Assembly (NCBI GenBank): GCA_021792365.1
Contig: JAJYUT010000009.1
Location: forward strand, 162,817 to 226,816
Direction: 5' to 3'
DNA: 64,000 nucleotides
Source: Pseudomonadota bacterium
GTDB taxonomy: Bacteria; Pseudomonadota; Alphaproteobacteria; Dongiales; Dongiaceae
The notes under the pieces were generated by a model, which was not told where the DNA came from, ran no database searches, and saw nothing but the letters and a program-made list of their open reading frames with translations. The position numbers were made by a program, and so were the translations under genes. Every line of letters starts with the position of its first letter. Position 1 is the stretch's first letter. Shown in pieces: positions 43,715-52,213 of the stretch.

Positions 43715-45562
43715 CTACAGCCCCGCGAGGCGCAGGCCTTCGAGCCAATGTTCGGCGTCCGCTTGGTTGCGGTGGCGCGCCACTTCCCGCTGGTCCTCCA
43801 GCGTCCAGCGCGGCCGGCGCTTCTTGAACCGGGCGATGCAGTCGCGCGCGCGCTCCCTGTTGATCTCCGGATCGCGGCCGGCTTCGGCGAGCCGGGCATG
43901 GCTGGCCGCCAGGATCAGCAGCACGTCGCCGGAGGGGTTGATCACCTTGGCCAGCTCGGCGACCGCCTCCTCGTATTCCTGGATGAAGTAGTAGCACCAG
44001 GCCAGCGTCCAGCGGTACCACTCCGGGAAGTGCGGGTTGACGCGCATGGCGAACTTGATCTGCCCGATTGCCTCGGCGTGCTTGCCGACATAGCACAGCA
44101 GATCGGCCATCTCCGCGTGCAGGTTGGCGTCGTTGCCGTTGATCTCCAGCGCCCGCGTATACTGGTCGAGGGCAGGGTCGAACTTGCCGAGATTCGAGTA
44201 GCAGCTCCCGAGCGCCCAATGGGTGTCGTGGTCGTGCGGGTCGAGCCTGACTGCCTTGCGCGCCAGCTCCTCCGCCTTGGGCAGGGCGGCCTTCCCGCTC
44301 CAGCCATGCTGCCAGTGCAGGATCCAATGATAGGCGAGCCAGCCATAGGGCCGCCCGTATTCCGGGTCGAGCTCGATGGCGCGCTCGAACCACTGCCGCG
44401 CGTGCTGCAGGGTCGTCCGCGTCTCGGACGTGCTGAGGAACGCCGTCATCTCGTGCAGGCCCTTCAGGAAGGCGTCATACGCGCTGAGGCTGCCGAGATC
44501 CTTGGCGGTGGCGCGCGCCAGCTCCGCGTCCGACAGCTTGCTGACCAGCGCCATCACGATCTTGCGGCACACGTCGTCCTGCACCACGAAGAGATCGTCT
44601 TGCGCCACGCCGTAGCGCTCGGCCCACAGATGGTGGCCGGTGCGGGTCTCGATCAGCTGCACGTTGATCCGGAGCTGGGTGGCGACGCGCTGCACGCTGC
44701 CTTCCACCATGTATTCGACTCCCAGCTCGCCGCGCACGCGCTCATGCGTCGGATGCTGCCCCTTGTAGGAGAAGGCGGTCGTGGCCGAGATGACGAACAG
44801 GCTGGAGAAGCGGCACAGATCCGTCGTCAAGTCGTTGGTCAGGCCGTCGCAAAAATATTCCTGGGCGGGATCGCTGCTCAGGTTGTCGAACGGCAGCACG
44901 ACGATCTCCGGCTGGTGCCGCCGGTTCTCCGACCAGATGTGCTGCTGCGCCGGGCGCTTCTTCCTGCCCGGGCGCGGCGCGATCTCGCCCGCCGCCAGCT
45001 CCTGCGCCGCGCCGTTCGCCTCCTGGATCGCGCCCGCGCCGAGGGCCTGGTAGACCTGGATCGGCTCGGCGATGTTCTTGAGGCGCAGGAAGCCGACCTC
45101 CTCGAACTGCACCGTTGTCCGCCCCTTGATGTTCCAATAGGCGGAGCCGGAGATCGCGACCCCGCCGGGCGGCGAGATCGATTCGAGCCGAACGGCGACG
45201 TTCACGTCGTTGCCGAAGATGTCGCCATCCTCGAGCAGGATGTCGCCGAGGTTGATGCCGATGCGATAGACCAGCTCCGGCCGCCGGGCCGCATCTTCGG
45301 CGGACCCGGCGAGGCAGCCCTGGATCCGCCCCGCGCAATCGACCGCGTCCACCACGCTCGGGAAGATCGCCAGCACGCCGTCGCCGGTCTTCTTCACCAG
45401 CCGCCCGTGATATTGCTCGAACAGCGGGATCATGACGTTGTCGAGGTCGGAGTTGTAGCGTTCATGGGTGCCGATCTCATCGGCGCCCATGAGCTTGCTG
45501 TAGCTCACGACGTCCGCGGCAAAGACAGCCGCGAGTCGGCGTTCCTGCGCCCGTGCAGGCAA
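43715..45562 (-). CDS. Class III adenylate/guanylate cyclase with TolB-like and TPR regions
   Basis: Residues 10-190 form a class III cyclase domain. The metal aspartates are D17 (FAADVVSYSKLM) and D61 (KKTGDGVLAIF), and the downstream FGNDVNVAVRLE supplies the Asn/Arg pair. A TolB-like segment follows (VLPFDNLSSDPAQEYFCDG), then six or more TPR units. It would make cAMP or cGMP in the cytoplasm under control of the TPR part. I start at TTG 45562, preceded by GAAGG; no ATG fits before the domain. It has 615 residues and shares its body with three other proteins in this window. Confidence 0.85.
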   Translation of the reverse strand: MPARAQERRLAAVFAADVVSYSKLMGADEIGTHERYNSDLDNVMIPLFEQYHGRLVKKTGDGVLAIFPSVVDAVDCAGRIQGCLAGSAEDAARRPELVYRIGINLGDILLEDGDIFGNDVNVAVRLESISPPGGVAISGSAYWNIKGRTTVQFEEVGFLRLKNIAEPIQVYQALGAGAIQEANGAAQELAAGEIAPRPGRKKRPAQQHIWSENRRHQPEIVVLPFDNLSSDPAQEYFCDGLTNDLTTDLCRFSSLFVISATTAFSYKGQHPTHERVRGELGVEYMVEGSVQRVATQLRINVQLIETRTGHHLWAERYGVAQDDLFVVQDDVCRKIVMALVSKLSDAELARATAKDLGSLSAYDAFLKGLHEMTAFLSTSETRTTLQHARQWFERAIELDPEYGRPYGWLAYHWILHWQHGWSGKAALPKAEELARKAVRLDPHDHDTHWALGSCYSNLGKFDPALDQYTRALEINGNDANLHAEMADLLCYVGKHAEAIGQIKFAMRVNPHFPEWYRWTLAWCYYFIQEYEEAVAELAKVINPSGDVLLILAASHARLAEAGRDPEINRERARDCIARFKKRRPRWTLEDQREVARHRNQADAEHWLEGLRLAGL

Positions 45563-46170
45563 GACGCACCTTCGCCAGGAGATGGAATGTGTCGCGCCGG
45601 AGGCTAGCACGCCGGGCGGCAAATAGCCACATGGCCGACCGTGAGCCGCGTCACGTTTGCCCCGGATGTGACCGCCGCACGGCGCCTTCAGGCCGCGCGC
45701 CGCTTGACATCCCGCGTTGCACGCGCCGCTCGACAACCCGCGCGTTGCACGCGCCGGGTCGCGGTGCGCGTGTCGTGGTCGATGATCATCCCACGGCGCG
45801 CGCGACCGGCAGCGCATGCGAGATCGCGCGTTTCGGCAGCCTCTTGGTTGCCCGATGCGGAGCGGCAGCGTGCCGCCGCCGTCGCCGCCGGCGATGGCGT
45901 CGCCCGGTTCGCGGCGCGCCGCACGTGAGGATCGACACCGCCCGCAAGCAGTTGAAGTCGATGAGCGCCGCCAGAAGGAGCTTTCACGGCTGATCGAGCG
46001 GTACTGCCTTCTCAAAGCGAGACAGCCTGCCGCGGTCGAGGCCTGAGATCGCGCTGCCTGGAAGCGGCCCGTGATTCCAATAAGTTGGACGTCGCATCCA
46101 GCATTTTAAGGAGTGTTTAACTCAAATCCGCCCAGAGTCCGGCACCCGCCAATGGGGACGCTTGGACCCG
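45563..46170. other. Long gene-free stretch
   Basis: This is GC-rich sequence with a short direct repeat (GTTGCACGCGCCG near 45716 and 45743). Near its right end, about 45946-46046 reads VDERRQKELSRLIERYCLLK on the plus strand and could be the tail of a lost gene. The leader of the receiver gene occupies the last 100 bases. No complete gene is supported. Confidence 0.4.
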
Positions 46171-46797
46171 ATGAAAAGCGCCATTTCGCGCCGAGTGAGT
46201 GGAATTGTGCGCCCGGCGACGTCGGCGCGGCGCCGCAACCACGGATTCGGCATACCGCTGCTCGATCTCAGCGAGCTTCGCGTCATTCTCATCGATGACA
46301 ACGAATTCGCGACGATCCTGATGAAGCGGCTGCTGCGGGTCATGCGGGTTGCGCAGGTCACGATCTGCCTGGATTCCCTGGCGGCCGATGCGGCGATCAG
46401 ACAGTCGAAGGCCGATCTCGTGATCGTCGATATCGACATGCCCGGACGGAGCGGCCTCGAGATCATCCACGACATCCGCCATGGGCATGTCGGCATCGCC
46501 AAGGACACGTTCATTCTCGTCGCATCCGCGCACGTGGACCTCGAGCACGTGCAGCAGGCGCGCGACCAGGGGGCCAACTGGATCCTGGCGAAGCCCCTGT
46601 CGTTCCGGACCCTCTATGACGGCATTGTACGGGCCATCCTGGACGACCGCCCGTTCATCGACAGCCCGACTTATGTGGGGCCGTGCCGGCGCGTCGTGAC
46701 CGTTCCCCTCGGCGATCCGGCGCGCGATCGGCGCCACGGTTCCGGCGATGCCGGCCAGGATGCAGGACCGGCCGCGGAACGCGCCCGGACATGCTGA
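46171..46797 (+). CDS. Response regulator with receiver domain
   Basis: The receiver spans about residues 35-160. IDDNE supplies the acidic pocket, D87 (LVIVDIDMPGRSG) is the phosphate acceptor, and the conserved lysine is in LAKPLS. A basic N-terminal extension of 30 residues and a loose C-terminal tail of about 50 residues follow no known output domain. I chose the ATG at 46171; TTG 46162 is an alternative. The end overlaps an Hpt gene by seven bases, so the pair acts together. Confidence 0.85.
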   Translation: MKSAISRRVSGIVRPATSARRRNHGFGIPLLDLSELRVILIDDNEFATILMKRLLRVMRVAQVTICLDSLAADAAIRQSKADLVIVDIDMPGRSGLEIIHDIRHGHVGIAKDTFILVASAHVDLEHVQQARDQGANWILAKPLSFRTLYDGIVRAILDDRPFIDSPTYVGPCRRVVTVPLGDPARDRRHGSGDAGQDAGPAAERARTC

Positions 46798-47246
46798 AGC
46801 CGCTGGAAGCCCGCCTTCGCGAACTGAAGCCGGCCGAGTTCCGCAGAATGGAATCGGCGGCGGCGAACGCGACGATCGACCTTCTCGCCGCGTTCCGCGA
46901 TAATTTCAGCGCGACGCTGCGCGCGATCGCCAGCCTCCTGGCGGCTCCGAACTACGCGGATGCGATGTGGCGCGGGCGGCTCCACCGGCTGGCGCACGAC
47001 CTGAGAGGCCTGGGGGGAACATTCGACTACGCGCTGATAACCGCCATCGGCAGCTCCCTCTGCAGCCTGATCGAGCATCGTGACCTGCCCGGCGACCCAC
47101 GGCTCCAGCGCCACATCGCCGCGCATGCCGCGGCGCTGCAAGCGATCCTCCAGTTCGACCTCAAGGGCGACGGAGGCGGCCACGGGCAAGAGCTGCTGGC
47201 AACGCTCAGGATCGACAGGCCGAAGCCTGAGACGGCGACGCCCTGA
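46791..47246 (+). CDS. Hpt-domain histidine phosphotransfer protein
   Basis: The 151-residue helical protein has the Hpt signature LHRLAHDLRGLGGTFDYALI, with H69 as the phosphorylated residue. An N-terminal helix pair precedes it (ATIDLLAAFRDNFSATLRAI). Such proteins pass phosphate between receivers and hybrid kinases. It overlaps the receiver gene (ATGCTGA) and lacks a kinase gene next door, so its partner kinase must be elsewhere, possibly the receiver-kinase at 24451. Confidence 0.82.
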   Translation: MLKPLEARLRELKPAEFRRMESAAANATIDLLAAFRDNFSATLRAIASLLAAPNYADAMWRGRLHRLAHDLRGLGGTFDYALITAIGSSLCSLIEHRDLPGDPRLQRHIAAHAAALQAILQFDLKGDGGGHGQELLATLRIDRPKPETATP

Positions 47247-47490
47247 GCCGGATCCGGTCCGCGGATGCGGCGCCTACCAAACGCGCGCTTCACCCGCTCG
47301 CTGCAGCGAGCGTGCAAACGTCGATGGAGCGCCCCCGATACCGCTGCAACCTTTCAGGCGCGCCGGCGCAACGTCAAAATGACACGCGCATGTTCTATCT
47401 TCGTGGGAAACCGTCTAGGCTGGCTGCGACCCGCCTCCGCCTGCGCGGGAAACCGGCCGGAACCGGCCTCGACAGCGCATGGAGAAAGCA

Positions 47491-47970
47491 ATGGCGATTG
47501 CCAAGAATACGATCTGCGTGTGGTACGACAAGGAGGCCGAGGCTGCCGCCCGCTTCTACGCCGGGACCTTCCCGGACAGCGCGGTGACAGCAATCCACCA
47601 TGCGCCCGGCGACTACCCGTCCGGCAAGACGGGCGACGTGCTGATGGTCGAGTTCACCGTCGCCGGCATTCCCTGCCTCGGCCTCAATGGCGGGCCCGCG
47701 TTCAAGCACAGCGAAGCCTTCTCGTTCCAGATCTCAACCGAGGACCAGGAGGAGACCGACCGCTACTGGAACGCCATCGTCGGCAATGGCGGGCAGGAGA
47801 ACGCGTGCGGCTGGTGCAAAGACAAGTGGGGCATCTCCTGGCAGATCACGCCGCGCGTGCTGATGGAGGCGATGGCCGCCGGCGGCGATCAAGCGAAACG
47901 CGCCTTCGCGGCGATGATGGAAATGAAGAAGATCGACGTCGCCGCGATCGAGGCGGCGCGGCGCGGCTGA
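47491..47970 (+). CDS. VOC family protein (PhnB / 3-demethylubiquinone-methyltransferase-like fold)
   Basis: The 159-residue protein is of the PhnB type, with an opening NTICVWYDKEAEAAARFYAG, the strand LMVEFTVAGIPCLGLNGGPA, and later CGWCKDKWGISWQITPRVLM. Members are often labelled 3-demethylubiquinone methyltransferase, but they lack a SAM domain and their function is open. GGAGA overlapping an upstream ATG (47479) lies just before the ATG at 47491, which I take as the start. Confidence 0.87.
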   Translation: MAIAKNTICVWYDKEAEAAARFYAGTFPDSAVTAIHHAPGDYPSGKTGDVLMVEFTVAGIPCLGLNGGPAFKHSEAFSFQISTEDQEETDRYWNAIVGNGGQENACGWCKDKWGISWQITPRVLMEAMAAGGDQAKRAFAAMMEMKKIDVAAIEAARRG

Positions 47971-48092
47971 CAATCCTGGCATTCGTCAGCCCGTCGCTGT
48001 TCTGACCGCATCTCTGGACGGCCCGCGCTGGCGCTCACGGATGTGCCCCAGGGGTTTGCTGGGCCGCACGCCTGGTGAGCAATGTTCTTCCA

Positions 48093-49682
48093 TCACTCCG
48101 GCAGCCCCGCCTTGCGCAGGCCGCCTGCTAGGATGGCGAGGTCCTGCGGCCGGCGGATCGGAAGCCAATCCCTGAGGTTGGACGCGCGGATGGCAGGGTC
48201 GAGCGCGCGCAGGCGCCGCATCGCGCGCTGCGCTTCGTCGATCCGTCCGGCAAGCGCATGGCTCGCCGCGATGATGGCGATCACCATCAGAAAGCTCGGC
48301 AGGTCCCGGAACGACTTTTCCGCCCATGACGAGGCTTCGTCGAAGCGGCCGGCGAACAGATGCGCCACCGCCATTCCGGCCTGCATGCGGTACGTCTCCG
48401 GGTCCAGCGGGCTGAGGCGCATCGCCTGCGTGAAGTCCGCGATCGCGCCGTCCGGGTCGCCGCGCCAGACCCGGACGAAGCCGCTGAGGAACCAGGCGGC
48501 CGCCAGGTTCGGATTGAGCATCTTCGCCCGTTCGAGCAGGTCCACGCCGCCATCGAGATCGTCGGCAAGATGGGCGAGGGCGTGGCCGGCGCGCGTGAGG
48601 GCGACCGCGTCGTCCCTGCCCAGCTCGACGGCCCGGCGGGCCGCTTTCACGCCCTCCGCGAGCTCGCGCGGGCGATCGCTCATCCAGCCGTTCACCTTGC
48701 GCCAGAAATAGCACCAGCCCGCCATGCCATGCGCCGACGCGAAGGCGGGGTCGGCTTCGATCGCCCTACGGAACAGGTGCAGCGCCTCTTCGATGGCCTC
48801 CCGGGTTCCCTGATGCAGGTTCGCCATCCCGCGAAGATAGTAATCGTAGGCGTCGAGGCTTTCGGTCGGCTTGTGCTTGGCGCGCTCGATCTCCGCACGC
48901 TCGAGCTGCGGCGCGATCGTGCCGACGACGTTCGCGGTCATCTGATCCTGCAGATCGAAGATGTTGTCGATCTTTCCCTCGAAGCGCTCCGACCAGATAG
49001 TCGCGCCCGTCCCTGCGTCGATGAGCTGCCCCGTGATCCGCACGCGGTTCGCTGCCTTGCGCAGGCTGCCTTCGAGCACGTAGCGCACCCCCAGCTCCCG
49101 GCCCACCTGCTTCACATCGACCGCGCGGCCCTTGTACGTGAAGCTCGAGTTCCGCGCGATGACGAACAGCCAGTTCATGCGCGACAACGCCGAGATGACG
49201 TCCTCCACCACCCCGTCGACGAAGTAGTCCTGGGCGGAATCGCCGCTGAGATTGAGGAACGGCAGGACGGCTATGGATGGCCGATCCGGCAGGACCAGGG
49301 CCGGTGCGGATGACCCGGGCCTTGCCGGGCTTGGCTGTTCCGAGGCATCGCTTTCCCTGACGTCGCCCACGAACCGGTAGCCCTTGCGTGCGATGGTGCG
49401 CACGAGGCGTTGCTCCTCTCCGCTGTCGCCGATCGCCTTGCGCACCGCGTTGATGTGGCTGGTCAGGGTGGATTCCGACACCACCCGGCCGCCCCAGACC
49501 ACGTCGATCAGGTTGTCCTTGGTCACGACGCGTTCCCGGTTGCGCACCAGGTGAAGCAGCAGATCGAACACCTGCGGCCCGATCCCGATCGGCTGGGACC
49601 CGCGGGCGAGCTCCCGCCGGTCCACGTCAAGCACGTGGTCTCCAAAGGCGAACTTCACGCGGGCGCTCCCTGGCGAGGGCAT
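48093..49682 (-). CDS. OmpR-type winged-helix regulator with TolB-like and TPR regions (CadC-like plan)
   Basis: The N-terminal 100 residues are a DNA-binding winged helix (VFDLLLHLVRNRERVVTKDN, later LTSHINAVRKAIGD and ARKGYRFVG). A TolB-like segment follows (IAVLPFLNLSGDSAQDYFVD), then TPR units to the end (LRKAGLPE). There is no membrane segment. It is likely a transcription regulator whose TPR part senses a partner. GTG 49658 is a possible start, giving the usual short N-terminus. It shares its body with the cyclases and the BTAD protein in this window. Confidence 0.85.
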   Translation of the reverse strand: MPSPGSARVKFAFGDHVLDVDRRELARGSQPIGIGPQVFDLLLHLVRNRERVVTKDNLIDVVWGGRVVSESTLTSHINAVRKAIGDSGEEQRLVRTIARKGYRFVGDVRESDASEQPSPARPGSSAPALVLPDRPSIAVLPFLNLSGDSAQDYFVDGVVEDVISALSRMNWLFVIARNSSFTYKGRAVDVKQVGRELGVRYVLEGSLRKAANRVRITGQLIDAGTGATIWSERFEGKIDNIFDLQDQMTANVVGTIAPQLERAEIERAKHKPTESLDAYDYYLRGMANLHQGTREAIEEALHLFRRAIEADPAFASAHGMAGWCYFWRKVNGWMSDRPRELAEGVKAARRAVELGRDDAVALTRAGHALAHLADDLDGGVDLLERAKMLNPNLAAAWFLSGFVRVWRGDPDGAIADFTQAMRLSPLDPETYRMQAGMAVAHLFAGRFDEASSWAEKSFRDLPSFLMVIAIIAASHALAGRIDEAQRAMRRLRALDPAIRASNLRDWLPIRRPQDLAILAGGLRKAGLPE

Positions 49683-49989
49683 GCGTTCATGCTGTCGGTC
49701 CGACGGATGGTTGATACGCGGGGGAACGTGCCGGGGCCATGTCGTCCCATGACCCGCTCGTCAAGAGATACTACAGCGGGGCGGTTTTGGACAAGAATCC
49801 AAGGCGGATCGGGCGGCCCGCCAAAGTCTTCCGCGCAGCCTCGGTCACTCTCCACCCATCAACTCTCGGATGGAGAAGCTCTCATGAGCTCCGCGCCGCA
49901 AGGCGTCGGTGTCAACGCGGCCGCCGCGGGGCCGACGGAATCCGGCGCGCTGACGGGGGCCGCCGCCGGTTGCCGCCGACTCCGAAGCC
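49683..49989. other. Gene-free stretch between divergent genes
   Basis: It should carry promoters for the winged-helix gene and the transporter gene. No clear boxes, repeats or RNA were seen. Confidence 0.4.
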
Positions 49990-51765
49990 ATGGGAACATC
50001 CCCCGCGAGAGGGGATTTCCTGTCGATGCGCGCGGATTCGCCGGATGCCACCGCAGTGCCGCCGTCCCGGGCGCGGGCGGCCATTCGCCGCGCCGGCGCC
50101 GCCATGGGCCCGGCACTTGGGGCGGCCGCCGCAATCGCCGGACGCTGGTTCCGCGTGACCTTCATCGACCTGGGCCGGCAGCTCCGCTGGTCCTATCTGC
50201 CGCCGCTGATGGTCTATTTCGCCGCCGGCATCTCCGGCCTGACCGCGATCGTCGGCACCTTCTTCGTGAAGGACTATCTGGGCCTGTCCGCGGCCTTCCT
50301 GGCCGGGCTCGCCTTCTGGGCCGGCATTCCCTGGGCGCTCAAGATGCCGCTCGGCCATCTGGTCGACCTCATCTGGCGCTGGAAGGCGCTGCTGGTCTGG
50401 CTCGGCGCGGGGCTGATCGCCGCCGGCGTCACCATCATGTACGCCTTGATCGCCCACACCGAAGCGATGACCGCGATCCTGTCCGCCGAGGCCTGGTACG
50501 TCATGGCCGTCCTGCTGGGGCCCAGCGGCTATGCGGTCCAGGACGTGGTGGCGGACGCGATGACGGTCGAGGCGGTGCCGCAGGTCGACGAGAGCGGCAG
50601 GAGGTTTGCGGAAGCCGACATCAAGGCCATGCACACCACCATGCAGACGCTCGGCCGCTTTTCCATCATCGGCGGGACGGTGGCCGTCGCACTGGTCAAT
50701 GTCGTGATGTTCGAAGGCGCCGCGGCGCTGGCGGAGGCTGAGAAGGCGGCGATCTACGCCGACGTCTACCTGCTGGCGCTGGTCATCCCGGCCATTTCCG
50801 TGGCGGGCGTCACGCTCGCCTCGATCATGCGGCGCCGGCGGGCGCAGCGGCTGCGCGCGCAGGGCGTCGCGGCGGAAATGATCGCGGCGGATATCTTCGC
50901 GCCCCAATCGGCCACGGCGGAGAAGGTCAGGCCCAACTGGCTGATCCTCGGCGGCAGCGCCGCCTTCGTCGCCTTCAGTCTCGCCACCGGGATCGGCGAC
51001 GTGCCTTACGCCCAGGAGATCATCTTTCTCGGCTCGATGGCGATCGTCCTCTTCCTGATCCGCCGCCTGGTGCTGGAGCTTGCGCCGGATTTGCGCGGCC
51101 CGCTGATCGGCACCGCCATCATCATCTTCGTGTTCCGGGCGGTGCCGCTGCCGGGCTCCGGCGCCACCTGGTTCCAGATCGACGTGCTCGGGTTCGACCA
51201 GCAGTTCATCTCGGTGCTGTCGCTCATCACCTCCGTGCTGACGCTGGCCGGCCTGGTGGTGCTGCGCCCGCTCATGGCGCGCCGGTCCATCGCCTACATC
51301 GTCGTGCTGCTGACGATCGCCGCGGGCGTGCTCGCGCTGCCGAACATCGGCCTCTTCTACGGCCTGCACCACTGGACGGCGGGGTGGACCGGCGGCGTGG
51401 TCGATGCGCGGTTCATCGCGATCATGGACACCGCGCTGGAATCGCCGCTCGGGCAGATCGCGATGATCCCGATGCTGGCCTGGATCGCCCGCAATGCGCC
51501 GGCGAACCTCAAGGCGACCTTCTTCGCCATCATGGCCTCGTTCACCAATCTCGCCCTCGCGGCCAGCGCGCTGCTCACCAAATACCTCAACCAGGTCTTC
51601 GTCGTGACGCGCCCGATCCGCGATCCCGTGACCGGCGCCGTCGAGACCGCCGCCGATTACAGCCAGCTCGGCTGGCTGCTGATTGCCGTCGCCCTGATCG
51701 GCATCACGGTGCCGCTGGCTGTGATTGCCATCGTGCAGAACAGCCGCCTCCGCACGGAGCAGTGA
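49990..51765 (+). CDS. MFS/BT1-family (folate-biopterin type) transporter
   Basis: The 591-residue membrane protein has about 12 hydrophobic segments. After a 45-residue N-terminal extension, the first segments carry the BT1-like pattern WSYLPPLMVYFAAGISGL, and later GPSGYAVQDVVADAMTVEAV with acidic residues in the membrane part. BT1 proteins carry folate or biopterin; the substrate here is unknown. The second half shows NLKATFFAIMASFTNLALAA, typical of the family. The start is uncertain because the first 40 residues are low-complexity. Confidence 0.75.
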   Translation: MGTSPARGDFLSMRADSPDATAVPPSRARAAIRRAGAAMGPALGAAAAIAGRWFRVTFIDLGRQLRWSYLPPLMVYFAAGISGLTAIVGTFFVKDYLGLSAAFLAGLAFWAGIPWALKMPLGHLVDLIWRWKALLVWLGAGLIAAGVTIMYALIAHTEAMTAILSAEAWYVMAVLLGPSGYAVQDVVADAMTVEAVPQVDESGRRFAEADIKAMHTTMQTLGRFSIIGGTVAVALVNVVMFEGAAALAEAEKAAIYADVYLLALVIPAISVAGVTLASIMRRRRAQRLRAQGVAAEMIAADIFAPQSATAEKVRPNWLILGGSAAFVAFSLATGIGDVPYAQEIIFLGSMAIVLFLIRRLVLELAPDLRGPLIGTAIIIFVFRAVPLPGSGATWFQIDVLGFDQQFISVLSLITSVLTLAGLVVLRPLMARRSIAYIVVLLTIAAGVLALPNIGLFYGLHHWTAGWTGGVVDARFIAIMDTALESPLGQIAMIPMLAWIARNAPANLKATFFAIMASFTNLALAASALLTKYLNQVFVVTRPIRDPVTGAVETAADYSQLGWLLIAVALIGITVPLAVIAIVQNSRLRTEQ

Positions 51766-51787
51766 GGCGAAGCGGCGATCCGGCCCG

Positions 51788-51832
51788 CTACGGCAGCCCG
51801 AGATCGCGCAGCGCCTCGCCGAAGAAGGATCG
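51788..51832 (-). pseudogene. Possible C13-peptidase tail remnant
   Basis: The minus strand reads RSFFGEALRDLGLP then stop, close to the end of the intact peptidase gene (QAFFGDGVRDLELP then stop). The match is only about 14 codons, so chance cannot be excluded. Confidence 0.35.
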
Positions 51833-52097
51833 GAGCAGTGAGGTCACCACCGCCACAATCGGACGATCGACGCATCGACTGGCGAAACCCGCAGTCATTT
51901 CCGCGTTCTGCTCGCAAGCGGAAGGTTGCCGTCAGCAGTTCATGGCAGCGAATGACCCAATCGGTCCTGCGAAAGTCGCGCTCGCGCGGGTCCCTGATAA
52001 GCGCCACTAGAGCAGTGATGCTGCTATATCGCGCTAAAGATGAGGCGTATCATCGCGCCTTCCTACCGTCCTCCTCCTGGCCGCCAGGACGGCTGTC

Positions 52098-52172
52098 GTC
52101 ATCCACCGCAAGCTCGTCGCCATTCTCGCCGCCGATGTGGCCTGGCCCGATAGACTCCTCGGTAGAGCAGCA
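52098..52172 (+). pseudogene. Remnant of a cyclase gene start
   Basis: The frame reads VIHRKLVAILAADVAWPDRL, matching RRLVAILAADVVGYTRLM at the start of the intact cyclase that begins at 52214. It then loses similarity. It looks like the leftover head of a duplicated cyclase gene. Confidence 0.6.
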
Positions 52173-52213
52173 ATACAATTCCACCCTGCATTCTCCGACG
52201 GTGATGACGTCAC

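Larger units (their letters stand above)
51766..52213. other. Gene-free stretch with two gene tails or heads
   Basis: It holds a short peptidase-like tail (51788-51832, minus) and a broken cyclase start (52098-52172, plus). Otherwise no gene is supported. Confidence 0.5.

Noticed and set aside
45641..45928. 95-codon plus-strand frame in the gap after the cyclase gene
   Set aside because: Arg/Ala-rich composition typical of random frames in GC-rich DNA, with no start signal.
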